Origin: Haloquadratum walsbyi J07HQW1
GTDB taxonomy: Archaea > Halobacteriota > Halobacteria > Halobacteriales > Haloferacaceae
Assembly: GCA_000415965.1 (NCBI GenBank)
Contig: KE356560.1
Location: forward strand, 1,688,808 to 1,752,807
Reading direction: 5' to 3'
DNA length: 64,000 nucleotides
This document shows, in pieces, positions 9,145 through 18,264 of the stretch. The notes below the pieces were generated by a model. That model saw only the letters and a list, made by a program, of their open reading frames with translations. It was not told the DNA's origin and did no database searches. Every line of letters starts with the position of its first letter. Position 1 is the stretch's first letter. The position numbers and the translations under genes are program-made.

Positions 9145-9508
9145 ATAATAATCCATGCCCAAGAAAATATTAAGTATTGTTATCGAAACGGAGACTCCCA
9201 CACGAGAGTTCATAAGATGATTTCAAAGAGTCCACACTTGACAAGGTGATATCCGGCATAGGTGAGAATGAAGGTATTACTCTGGGTCGCTCCGAACGCT
9301 CATGATGTTGCTCTCAGCATGGTGTCAGGTCGATACTCATGTTTCGATCATATGCTCAATCTCATGAATCTCTCAATATTTTTTTTCCATCTCAGCGCGT
9401 AGGCACTCTCCTCTCTATGAGGCTATTATTTTCGATCAAAAACCTCATAGATATGATAGAGACAGAAAGCGGGTTTCGCTGCTTCCTCATTTTGAATTCG
9501 GAGGATAC
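9145..9508. other. 364-base spacer between two minus-strand genes
   Basis: Contains the NikR-like gene promoter at its left end. Otherwise AT-rich, with nothing recognised; short open frames on both strands lack start context. Confidence 0.4.
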
Positions 9509-10162
9509 TTATATAAATGAGGCACTGAGGAACGAGAGACCCACATTGAGGAGAATTTGAACCACAACGACTGCTCCGACGACAATCCCTGCATTCTGAA
9601 TCGATATGTTTCTGATTTGTGCAACCGCGTGCGTCCATATCCACCCAGCCCAAATGAACGTTCCCGCATTCACCGCGTGATTCACAAATCCGATTGTTCC
9701 GGTTGTTGCCATCTGTGAAAGTTGCCGAGCCTGCTGTGGATCAGAGAAGTTTGTTCCAGAGATCAAAATAAATCCGGTTATCCCTCCAATCACGGGAACA
9801 ATCACCCGTGGAGCAAAACCCCACCCGATGACTGCAAACAGATCACGGAATTCGCCGTCGCCACCGAACACGAGCGAGCCAATAAAAAATAACCCTCCGA
9901 TAATCAGCCACGACAGAAATGGTCCAATCACTCCAAGCAAACTCCCAACGGCAACCGAAATAATGACAAACACACCTGCGTCTCCAGGTGTTGCCTCCGC
10001 AACAGCCAATAATGTTGGAATCGAGCTGAGAAGCCCAACAATTGCGACAGCAGCGACCACCAACGCTGGACGGAACAGGCTGGGTTCATCTGCATCTGTG
10101 TCGGTTTTGAAGAACGATGCCGGGCGTGTAGCGGCGTATTGAATGTCCGATATCATACTCAT
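9509..10162 (-). CDS. Yip1-domain integral membrane protein
   Basis: A 217-residue membrane protein with about five hydrophobic helices, preceded by an amphipathic stretch (IQYAATRPASFFKTD) and a short acidic loop. The overall pattern and the central segment GDGEFRDLFAVIGWGFAPRV match haloarchaeal Yip1-domain proteins. In eukaryotes the Yip1 domain works in membrane traffic; in archaea its role is unknown. The start could be the first Met or the third residue (MISD). The gene stands alone; no signal peptide other than the first helix. Confidence 0.8.
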   Translation of the reverse strand: MSMISDIQYAATRPASFFKTDTDADEPSLFRPALVVAAVAIVGLLSSIPTLLAVAEATPGDAGVFVIISVAVGSLLGVIGPFLSWLIIGGLFFIGSLVFGGDGEFRDLFAVIGWGFAPRVIVPVIGGITGFILISGTNFSDPQQARQLSQMATTGTIGFVNHAVNAGTFIWAGWIWTHAVAQIRNISIQNAGIVVGAVVVVQILLNVGLSFLSASFI

Positions 10163-10815
10163 TCTTCCATGTTCACCTCACTGTGGATCATTTATAATCC
10201 GTATGATGAGTTACAGTGAATGTAACAGCAAAGAATAAAAAAGACTGTTCAATCAGCAAACGTCCCTGAAGCATGTTTTGTGTCGTGTATAAGAAGGTGA
10301 CTGATCCGGGTGTCTGATACTGATTTTCGTCATTTTGAGTGCGTGATATTGTCGTTATTATCATTGGATCCGGTGAATTTGGTATCTAATGGATTAAGAT
10401 GACAGTGAGGTCATCTACTATAATGATTTTAGAAAGCGCCTCCGGAGATGTACCAATACGTCAATCAAGGCTCCGCGCTCTGGTGGGCAATATGCACGGT
10501 TCTGGCGTAGACCTGCTCAATCTTGTCGGCGTCAATAGCTATCTCCCGAGGACGTGGTACTCCTGGTCAGCCGAATTGACTGATTTACCTGATTGATCAT
10601 AGCAGTAGTTGTCACTCTGACCACTGTGTCCCCGTGGAACCGTATCAAGCCTGAGCGACAGTTCCCGTATTTCGCTTCGAATAGTGCCAACAACTGATAA
10701 TGGATTGCAGTAGCGTCGTTGAATCATCATTCGGAGAATGTGTATTCATGTATACATTGTCTGGTTCTGTTGAAATCTCTAGAAGGTAACAGTCTCACTC
10801 ACTGATTGCTAATTG
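10163..10815. other. 653-base spacer upstream of an IS5-type relic
   Basis: No gene recognised. A 65-codon plus-strand frame at 10399-10596 has a natural-looking end but no family or promoter that I can see. The right third is likely part of the decayed insertion sequence. Confidence 0.35.
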
Positions 10816-11628
10816 ATGGACATTGTTCCGAAATCTGACCTACTTCGGGTTGTCAAACGTGTACTCGAACTGGCGCAATAGATGATTGCCTGCTACTCGT
10901 CAGAATACCCCAGACGACGATACAGCGAGCCTCAACGATGATTTTGCTCTATCTTAACTTGAAGAAGACGACTGCATATCCGGATCTCGTTGACAAACTC
11001 ACCGAGATGCCTCAGGTTCGTGATGCCCTCTCCTTCGATTTGAGCCCTGCAGTATCCAATTCACCCTGTCGAAAGCGTTTGGTCGCGTGAAGATGACCGT
11101 CTGGCGTGTTCTGTTGGGGGTCTCAGTTACTAGACTTCCATAACAACGTAACTGGTATTGATGCATCTGAGTTTGAGCGAGCATATACCTCAGCTCATTA
11201 TACCAACCGAACCGATCTTACGATACAACAGTTGAAAATGGTGCTATTGGTCGACACCGTGAGCAACGCAGTCCTTGATATTCATGTGACGATGACGCGG
11301 AACCACGATGCACAGATTGCACCACGAGTAGTGAAACGCAGTGCGGAGTCGATTACAGCACTGATCAGGGGGTGTGACGACCAGAAGCTTCAGCAGTTTG
11401 CCCGGAGTGCGATATCTGACTACTGATCAAGCATCGTGAGTTCTCGTCGCTCCACTGAGCGTGGAACTTACAACTGGACACTGACCTGTATCATCAACGG
11501 AGCATAAAAAGATAGTCACTGCGGCGATCAAACAGAAATTCGGTGCATTCGTGCGGTCACAGCTCTGGTGGGAGCGGTTCCACGAACTTGGTATCAACTG
11601 TATCGTTGACAATCTGGAGGGGGGCTGA
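10816..11628 (+). pseudogene. decayed IS5-type transposase
   Basis: Relic of a haloarchaeal IS5-family (DDE) transposase spread over all three plus frames. The N-terminal part is read near 10816-11090 (VDKLTEMPQVRDAL), the catalytic core at 11106-11426 (GIDASEFERAYTSAHYTNRT, then LVDTVSNAVLDIHVTMTR), and the C-terminal part ends at 11628 with KFGAFVRSQLWWERFHELG. Stops and frame changes separate these blocks, and part between the core and the C-terminus is missing. The first catalytic Asp (GIDAS) and the LVDT segment are typical of the family. It cannot encode an active enzyme. Confidence 0.75.
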
Positions 11629-11806
11629 ATCTGTCATGTGATGAGTTCGGAAACGCATAATCTTGAACGGAGTAGACTGTTGCGTATAAAGAATGAGTGC
11701 AACGGACGAGAAACTCGCGTTTACTTGGAGAGTACACTATTCATTAGTGTTTTGTCTATCGATATTGTCGCACACAGTCAGAATCTAGACGGTGGGTAGT
11801 TCAACA

Positions 11807-12410
11807 TTGACATCCTCCTCCGCCTGAAGGCGGGAGGAATCCCACGGCACCGCACCGCTGCGTTGAGTTGAGTTGGGAATTTCAGGGTTGGGTTGACAGA
11901 CTCCCAATACCAAGCCACCACACCGTTCGAATCGGTGTGGGACCGGTCGATGGGTAGTCTCCTGGGAGTGCCACATCTCAGCTCTAGCTTAGCTTCCGCC
12001 CCCGGGACTCCTCTCGTTTGTCAGAGTCGGACGCCCACGCCCACGCCCAGAGTTGGTTGTGCCTCGGGGCGTCCGACACCGACAGACTCAGACTTCAGCG
12101 GACACGGACTCGGAGTTACTTTCACTGCGAGTTTCGCCCGGTGGTTGTTGTTTGATTCCCACAGAGGGTACACCCTGGTTCCAGCGTGGGCGGACACTCA
12201 CAGTTACACTCACACTCATACTCGAACCGCCAGTTTCGGGCACTCGGCTACACTGGGGTCGTAACCACTGCGCCGACAGTGACATTCACATATACATATG
12301 CGCTGTTTGTGGAGAAAACTGTGTGGAATTCCCACTGTGACGGCGCGTATCCACAGCCTCAGTGGGATTGCGCCTGCTCCGCGTATAATTATATGATTTT
12401 TATCATATAA
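11807..12410 (-). mobile_element. palindrome-associated, TnpB-type non-coding element, copy beta (PATE-like)
   Basis: About 600 bases with no open transposase. Read on the minus strand, it begins with a palindrome at 12389-12410 (TTATATGAT and ATCATATAA around four T) and ends in the same GC-rich right end as 1-214: CAACCAACTCTGGG, AACGAGAGGAGT, the CCGCCTTCAGGC hairpin and GAGGAGGATGTCAA. Size, left palindrome and TnpB-like right end fit the PATE elements described for Haloquadratum walsbyi; the name is applied from memory. The interior carries GTGAG/CTCAC-rich low-complexity sequence. Confidence 0.65.
12389..12410. repeat. perfect 9-base-arm palindrome at the left end of element beta
   Basis: Arms TTATATGAT and ATCATATAA with a four-base loop, flanked by GCGT on one side and ACGC on the other, which would extend the hairpin. 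Probably recognised by a Y1-type transposase as the element's left end (inference). Confidence 0.7.
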
Positions 12411-12710
12411 ACGCAGATGGATTCGTCGTGATGCTATATTCATTGATTATGATTGAGATAATAACGCATGATTATGCTAAAAGATATAAATAAACAACGA
12501 AAGAACAGATATAAGATATGCACTTACCCAAATGTCCAATTAATCGGCGAGTCTCGAAAAGAGTGCTTTCGAATCCGAAGCGAAGCTAAATGGTAAAGAG
12601 AAGATACGTTACTGAATGCAGTTGCATCTCGGGTTGTTGACCGACAGAGAACCAACGAGATACCCCGGACACATTTCCGAAGGCACTACCGGGGATTAGT
12701 GAGTCGATGA
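12411..12710. other. 300-base spacer between element beta and the propeller lipoprotein gene
   Basis: AT-rich first half and mixed second half. I see no gene or repeat in it. Confidence 0.4.
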
Positions 12711-13739
12711 TTAGACTTGTCCGCGAAGAATCGCCCCGTCATTTGGCGATTGTGTTGCGAAGTTACAAATGAAGAGGTCGTTCGAGTTGGGGGCGAATAA
12801 CACGTCCGAGGGGAATACGAGCCCATCATCGGCAGTGGCGATGGTTTCGGTCGTCCCTCCAGGGTCGACACGAACCACGCGGTTTTGACTGTTGGCAGCA
12901 ACGTATATATCACCGTCACGGGCGGTAATCCCATCCGCGCCGAGGATTGCCTCACTTTCGACAATAGTGTTCGCCTCACTAGCACTCCCGTCTGACCGGA
13001 CGGGCACCTCGATGAGTCGACCAGTCTCACCCGCTTGCGTCACTGCGACGTAGACAGTGCCGTCGGCAGTCCGAGTGATCCCGTTGGCGCCGAAACTTTC
13101 GGTCGCCAACCGGTCGTCGTCGAGCCATCTCTCACGTAACCCGTCAGTCCCGACGGTGTGCACCACGCCGCCAGAGGATTCAGTCACCAATATTCGAGAT
13201 CGGTCAACATCGAACAGGATATCGTTCGGAAAGCCACCGATTTCGACGAGTTGGCTCACCTCGCCGCCGGGTTGCACCGTCCAAACGCCTGCGTTATTAT
13301 CCTGCGTGGCGACGGCAACATAGATGACGCCATCTGGTCCGACCTCAACCCCAACGGCTCCTGGCATCGTGGCCAATCTCTCGGTGTCCGCGAGAGTCAG
13401 CCCGGTCTCATTGATCCGATTGGACGAGAGACGGCGTACCTCGCCGGCTGTGATTCCGAAATAGAGGTTGCCATCAGCATCGAAGGCTAGATTCTCTGGC
13501 ACACGCTCGCCCGAGACTGACACGACGGTCTCCGGGGTGAAAGTAGACTGTGCAGTTTGAGTATCGGGTCGGGGTGTCGTTTGGACGACCTCGGTTGCTG
13601 TCGCTGTATCCTCAACCGCGGTGTCGGTAGGCGTTGATGATGATTCAGTCTCCGCACAGCCGGCTAGTCCAAGTGTTACTGCCACGCTAGTTGTGAGCAA
13701 CCCGCGCCGAGTGAATGAATCGTCCAGCACAATCATCAT
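12711..13739 (-). CDS. Tat-exported lipoprotein with SMP-30/NHL-like beta-propeller
   Basis: About 343 residues. The N-terminus has a twin-arginine motif (FTRRGLL), a hydrophobic segment and the lipobox LAGC, then a Thr/Ser/Asp-rich linker of some 50 residues typical of haloarchaeal lipoproteins. The rest is a series of NHL/SMP-30-like blades: LAFDADGNLYFGI, VEVGPDGVIYVAV, ITRTADGTVYVAV and GITARDGDIYVAANS. SMP-30 relatives are lactonases or sugar-acid binding proteins; no decisive metal ligands were identified, so binding or scaffolding is equally possible. The frame extends 16 codons further, but the Met at 13739 (or the next one) places the Tat motif correctly. The gene is GC-richer than most neighbours, suggesting recent transfer from another haloarchaeon. 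Confidence 0.8.
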   Translation of the reverse strand: MMIVLDDSFTRRGLLTTSVAVTLGLAGCAETESSSTPTDTAVEDTATATEVVQTTPRPDTQTAQSTFTPETVVSVSGERVPENLAFDADGNLYFGITAGEVRRLSSNRINETGLTLADTERLATMPGAVGVEVGPDGVIYVAVATQDNNAGVWTVQPGGEVSQLVEIGGFPNDILFDVDRSRILVTESSGGVVHTVGTDGLRERWLDDDRLATESFGANGITRTADGTVYVAVTQAGETGRLIEVPVRSDGSASEANTIVESEAILGADGITARDGDIYVAANSQNRVVRVDPGGTTETIATADDGLVFPSDVLFAPNSNDLFICNFATQSPNDGAILRGQV

Positions 13740-14020
13740 TAACGGACGGATATCGTTTGAATGCACGGAACTCGAACAGATACTCATTCGAGATGAGCGT
13801 ATGTCTGAGATTCATATCGCTGAAGCCGCCGGTTGGTCTGATGAGTGCCGGACCAATGAGAACGAATATCGATGGGAGTGAGTTGTTGCGTGCCGAGACT
13901 CTATTATCCACATTACCCGTCGGATGTATCTCCTTATCTGAATCTCGGGATCTCGAAGTGTACTCGTGTCAACGACACCAGTTGTGTCGTTTTTGTACTC
14001 GTGGTGAGTGAGGGCGCAGA

Positions 14021-14110
14021 TTGACCTCCTCCTCCGGCTGATGCCACGTGGGATTTCCTGGTGGGGATATGAGGGTTGTGCATTTTCTCGGCGGCTCACA
14101 GACGCTTTCG
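14021..14110 (-). mobile_element. partial TnpB-type right end, copy delta
   Basis: On the minus strand this ends in GGAGGAGGAGGTCAAT after a segment like AATCCCACGTGGCATCAGCC. It resembles, with changes, the right ends at 1-214 and 11807-12060. Only the last 90 or so bases are recognisable; it separates the propeller lipoprotein gene from the ZIP gene. Confidence 0.4.
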
Positions 14111-14181
14111 CGTGGTCAGCCTCACAGGTTTCCGCTCGATTCTTACCGACATTCCATATCGTGTCTGTATTCGCTTTTTGA

Positions 14182-14955
14182 ATGAGCATTGTTTGCCAAT
14201 TTTTATTTATTATTAGAGATGTCTGTCAGGTAGTGGTTGGAACGCTGATTCAAGCCCTCTCGTATACGAGTATCGCTGTTATCGCCGCGCTGGTTGGCGG
14301 CGTGGTCGCTATCTATCGGACTCCCGGACCCCAGATGGAAAGCAATGTCCAACACCTCGCCGCTGGCGTGGTCTTCGCTGCGGTCGCGGCTGAACTTCTG
14401 CCGGATATCCACGACCAATCACCCACAGTGGTCGTCACCGGATTTGCGATTGGTATCGTCGCTATGCTTGGCATCCACCGACTCAGCAAGGCTATCGAGA
14501 AACGGGGCGTTGGCGGCAACTTTGCGGGCGCCGCAGGTCTCATTATTACGATTGCTATCGATATGCTCATCGACGGCGTGCTCATCGGTGTCACGTTCAT
14601 CGAGGAGACAACCACGGGAGTCATTATCGCCCTGGCGCTCGCCATCGAGGTACTGTTCCTTGGGGTGGCTGCCGTCGTTGCACTGCCAAAGGGGATGGGG
14701 AACATTCGAAAGATGGCTGTCCCGGCAACGTTTGGAGCGCTGATGACGATTGGAGTCACTGTCGGTGTGCTCACCCTTGAGGGGGCAGCTGGGACGACGA
14801 TTGCAACCGTCCTCGCTTTCGGCGCGGCGGCGCTGTTGTATCTTGTGACGGAAGAACTACTGCTGAAAGCCGGCAAAGTTCCACAGACACCAGTGTCAAC
14901 GACGCTATTCTTTGTTGGCTTCCTCACGATATTTCTCCTCGACATTATCGGGTAG
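14182..14955 (+). CDS. ZIP-family divalent metal transporter
   Basis: Up to 257 residues, with seven or eight hydrophobic helices. The first ZIP signature is HLAAGVVFAAVAAELLP. The helix IV equivalent is IAIDMLIDGVLIGV, where ZIP proteins usually have HNxxDG (here ID replaces HN). The following helix has IALALAIEVLFLG, and a late helix contains LVTEELL. ZIP proteins bring Zn or Fe into the cytoplasm. Loss of the usual His in helix IV may shift metal preference or direction. The start is uncertain: a TATA-like stretch at about 14199-14216 lies just after the ATG at 14182, so the GTG at 14233 may be the true start. GC-richer than surroundings, like the propeller gene. Confidence 0.8.
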   Translation: MSIVCQFLFIIRDVCQVVVGTLIQALSYTSIAVIAALVGGVVAIYRTPGPQMESNVQHLAAGVVFAAVAAELLPDIHDQSPTVVVTGFAIGIVAMLGIHRLSKAIEKRGVGGNFAGAAGLIITIAIDMLIDGVLIGVTFIEETTTGVIIALALAIEVLFLGVAAVVALPKGMGNIRKMAVPATFGALMTIGVTVGVLTLEGAAGTTIATVLAFGAAALLYLVTEELLLKAGKVPQTPVSTTLFFVGFLTIFLLDIIG

Positions 14956-15106
14956 AGTTGGAAAACATCACAGAATGAACATTAGGGTTTCCTCCATCTT
15001 GGATGAGTGTTGAATAACCCGCTTAGTCTCTCACATTTTTATTGACGGTTTCGCAGATTGGTGCTGGACACCACAAGTAAATATGACAGAACGTGACTAG
15101 GAGGAT

Positions 15107-15993
15107 ATGCACCGTCGCCACGTACTTTCAGTCATGGGTACAGTCATGATTACCTCTGGGTCTGGATGTCTCAGTAGTGATAATACAGACACAGGGTCTG
15201 AAGAAACCAACTCCAACTCGACGCAGACAACCTCACAATCTTCATTTTCGGATGTCACCGATACTGCAACAAAACAGCAACAAAGACGATATCAGCTTTC
15301 TGTCGGAGAAACAGCATATTTGTCCACCGGAACAGTCTCTATCACAAATCCGACTGTTCAGGGCTCTATCATATATTCGAGTGATATTTTTTACTCGCTA
15401 CTAGGCTCGAATGAACCGACTCAGCAATTCGTCGTCGTTGAAATTGAAGGAACGCTCGAAGTAGATCCAGCCGCGTTTGCCCTGAGGCGGAACGGACAGG
15501 TGCTCGACCCTGACCCCGCCCGCAACAGATTGTGCCAGTTATTCGGAGTTGTCCCACCCTATGTATCGGCATCCCGCTCGACACACAGGCGACTGATAAC
15601 GCTGCAGTAGTGTATCACCCGTCTCACGCTACGTCTAATAAGTCTGACAACATCGATGCGGCATGGAATTTGGACACAAACACAGTGAAATTGTTGGGTA
15701 TCCAGCCTCGTTGTCAACTGCAAAAGGCGCGGATAATCGAGTTTGACGGAACAGTCGCTCTCGAGGTGACAGTGAAAAATGTCAGTCCCAGGGATGTTGG
15801 ATTTCGAGCACTCATCAGACACGCGGACATCGCTGATGAGAGTGAACCAATTGGGTTTCCGATAGCGAAAGAACAGACTGTCACGCAAACTATCGTACCG
15901 TCGAATCTTCAATCGCATGATCCTGAAGAGGCAACATTCACTCACCCCATCAATGAGGATACACGGTCGTTTACGGTGGGCACGGAGACATAG
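15107..15993 (+). pseudogene. frameshifted haloarchaeal lipoprotein gene
   Basis: The first frame (15107-15610) starts with a short basic leader, MHRRHVLSVMGTV, and a lipobox-like SGSGC, followed by a Ser/Thr/Asn linker and a domain resembling DUF4352-like beta sandwiches (VGETAYLSTGTVSITNP). Around 15540-15560 the sense passes into the +1 frame (15532-15993), continuing with TQATDNAAVVYHPS and VALEVTVKNVSPRDVGFRAL to a natural C-terminus. A single small indel near 15540-15560 would explain it. Intact, it would be a secreted lipid-anchored protein of about 290 residues. A sequencing error in the source is the alternative. Confidence 0.65.
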
Positions 15994-16131
15994 CCGACGC
16001 GAACATTGTGCATACAATGCTCACGTCGCGCGTTGATTGATCTCAGCCGTCGAGTAACTGAGTTACATTGCGCCATTAACAACGAGTAATTACAAACCTA
16101 TATAGACAATTCACAATCTCACCCTTGATTC

Positions 16132-16302
16132 TTATTCAGCCTCTTCACGCTCTTCATCAATCTCCAATAACTTCTCTGCAATGAGGGACATCGAAGTATC
16201 ACCATCAACCAACAGTTCAAGATGTTCACGTTCCGAGATTGCCTGTAATAATGTCTCTCGATCCAGTTGTTCTGTTTCTGATTCTGACTTTGCCTCACTC
16301 AT
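16132..16302 (-). CDS. small acidic protein overlapping a broken upstream gene
   Basis: A 56-residue, very acidic, helix-prone protein (MSEAKSESETEQLDRETLLQ at the start, EEREEAE at the end). Its ATG lies inside ATGAGTGA, overlapping the stop of the gene before it (TGA at 16295-16297), a classic coupled pair. The partner is frameshifted. Two-gene layout and size recall small toxin-antitoxin or regulator pairs, but no family is recognised. The track-like longer frame through 16596 is a mixture of two genes. Confidence 0.55.
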   Translation of the reverse strand: MSEAKSESETEQLDRETLLQAISEREHLELLVDGDTSMSLIAEKLLEIDEEREEAE

Positions 16303-16560
16303 GACTAACGACCTCCTCGTAATCGCCTCGTCTAATAGCACTCGCATACTCCGATCCCGGATTAGGGTAATTCTCGACATTATCACGACAGAACGAATAT
16401 ATCTCAGTTGCATCAAACAACGTCTTCGGGACTGATTTCTCAAGATAACCTTCGATTTATCATCTGTTTGACTCTGTGGGATACGATAGACCATCTCGTT
16501 TCCATCAACATCTTCGACAGTAGCCGAATCTCGATCGTCATTCCGAAAATAATGTCCACA
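16295..16560 (-). pseudogene. frameshifted partner gene of the 56-residue acidic protein
   Basis: Two protein-like stretches in different minus frames join near 16440: the upstream one contains DGNEMVYRIPQSQTDDKSKV, the downstream one runs VPKTLFDATEIYSFCRDNVE and ends in GDYEEVVSHE. Together they would make about 85-95 residues. No family recognised; the start is uncertain. Confidence 0.45.
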
Positions 16561-16596
16561 AAACCAGAACAGATTCCGTTGGAGGCACAAATCCAT

Positions 16597-17488
16597 TCAT
16601 CTAATATCTAACTTGAGGATTTCCGTCAGAACGAACATACTAGCCTCTTACCTGAAATTTCCTCAATAATCTCACGTTCAATCCAAATCTCTCTATCATA
16701 TATGATCTTCAGAGCGTAGTGTCAATGATATTCTACATTGGAGTATGTGCAACTTTCCAGAGGTTCTTTTTCCGACACTCAAGACCAACGAACTACGTAG
16801 CGACCCGATATTTTTCTCGTATGAAGAGTACGTCTCTCTGCCGAAGCAATGGTCACTACGACGCATCCGACATACTCTTGCATCTCTTCGTTTTTCTCAC
16901 ACCAAGAGACAGCTCTCTATGGAAGGCACGAGCTTGCTATCCTTGGAATATTAATTTCGACGCTCTGATAATCAAAATCATAACGCACGAGTAAACAATA
17001 ACACGGACTCATCATTATCGGTAACTAATCAGACACGAATACTGGACTCACATGTCTTCATCACATTCAGACTCTGCATTACTAACTTAATGGTAGTTTT
17101 TAGATTATCAGATTACGCCCTCTCCAGGTATGGTTAAGATTAATTTTGTCCTAATTATGTTTTTTGTTGGTTTAGATTCACAAGACGTGGAACTATTACC
17201 ATGATTGGCAGGTACACGTCTGTGGCTGACAGTTAATCAGGTGCGCAGAGGTGATTGATAAAGTCACCTACGATGACCTCGAGTTGGCTGTTATTTACTC
17301 AATTGCTGTGAGGTAAAGCATCAGGTTCATAGGTCGGTATGTCGGTTATTGATGAGATGATTCTTTCTCTGAGTGTGATCATCAGGAGATTGTCCAGAGG
17401 TCACATCAGGACATTTTTCAGAAGTAATTTCGTGGATTACTTCTGCTATTGCACGCTCGGTCTCAATGGAGGTCACACGACGGTGATA
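16597..17488. other. 892-base AT-rich spacer with repeat copy A
   Basis: No gene recognised. Contains copy A of the three-copy repeat (16813-16949). The rest holds only short open frames, some protein-like by chance or decay. Confidence 0.45.
16813..16949 (+). repeat. three-copy direct repeat around the nuclease gene, copy A
   Basis: About 137 bases related to 17933-18044 and 19831-19972. Shared blocks: GAAGAGTACGTCTCT, GCCGAAGCAATGGTCACTAC and CTCACACCAAGAGAC or close variants. One frame translates as EEYVSLPKQWSLRRIRHT, so it may derive from coding sequence. Confidence 0.7.
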
Positions 17489-17680
17489 TCAGTTCCCCTT
17501 ACTCACTGGTGGCTCAATGACGATCAGTTCAGACCCGAGGTACCCGATTTTCACATCATCTGATGTTAACTTATCAACGCGTAGTGTAATCGTATCATCC
17601 CTGCAGATTCCATAGAAAACATTGTTAGAATGATCAGAGAAGCGACCAGTAACTCGCAGTAAATGACGATCACCAATCAT
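17489..17680 (-). CDS. possible small protein of unknown function
   Basis: A 63-residue frame with a natural, beta-rich look (DRHLLRVTGRFSDHSNNVFY, then KIGYLGSELIVIEPP). A second protein-like stretch precedes it in another frame (GDIITVTVRSTLGNCMTASG), so it may instead be the 3' part of a longer broken gene. No family recognised and no clear promoter. Confidence 0.3.
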   Translation of the reverse strand: MIGDRHLLRVTGRFSDHSNNVFYGICRDDTITLRVDKLTSDDVKIGYLGSELIVIEPPVSKGN

Positions 17681-18264
17681 ACCGCTGCCATGGGTAAAGC
17701 ATCACCGGATGCAGTCATACAGTTCCCTAAGGTACTTCTGACCGTGACTGTGATGATATCGCCTACACCAGTTGTGGTGTCTTCCATTGGGGTAGCGCAC
17801 CCAATTTTTTCCAGTTAGCTATATTTAATGCTAACTTATCCCATGGGTAGGGTCAAATAACACACAAATACTCCGAATAAGCTGTATGTCACTGAGCGCA
17901 CGATATACAATAACGACTCAACACAATTTTATTTTCTCGGGTCAAGAGTATATATATCTCTACCGAAGCAGTGGTCGCTATGACATCCGAGTACCACTAC
18001 ATCCCTTCGACTCTCTCACGGCAAGAACGGCTCTTAACGCAAATCTACAGTCATAAGTGGTCAAGAAAAATACACGTCTGTCTCAGCAGGATATACAGAC
18101 ATCACGAATACCGGAAACCAACAAGTAAGCTCTGAACGATTCATTTCCATAGATAGAGATATTATACTACAGCATTTTAGATATACTTGAGTTATCAAAA
18201 GACGCTTGGGAAATGACATAAGATGCTCTACTCATAAACCACTCATATTGTAGGGTAGACTGCT
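17681..18264. other. 584-base spacer with repeat copy B and the nuclease promoter
   Basis: Contains repeat copy B (17933-18044) and a TATA-like CTCATAAACC at 18231-18240 about 27 bases before the nuclease start. Nothing else recognised. Confidence 0.45.
17933..18044 (+). repeat. three-copy direct repeat, copy B
   Basis: The most diverged copy: it shares ACCGAAGCAGTGGTCGCTA, CATCCGAGTA and GACTCTCTCACGGCAAGA with copies A and C. It ends about 220 bases before the nuclease gene. Confidence 0.65.

Noticed and set aside
14313-14945. Long minus-strand frame (210 codons) opposite the ZIP gene
   Set aside because: Antisense of a clear membrane protein; composition basic and Ser/Pro-rich, unlike haloarchaeal proteins.
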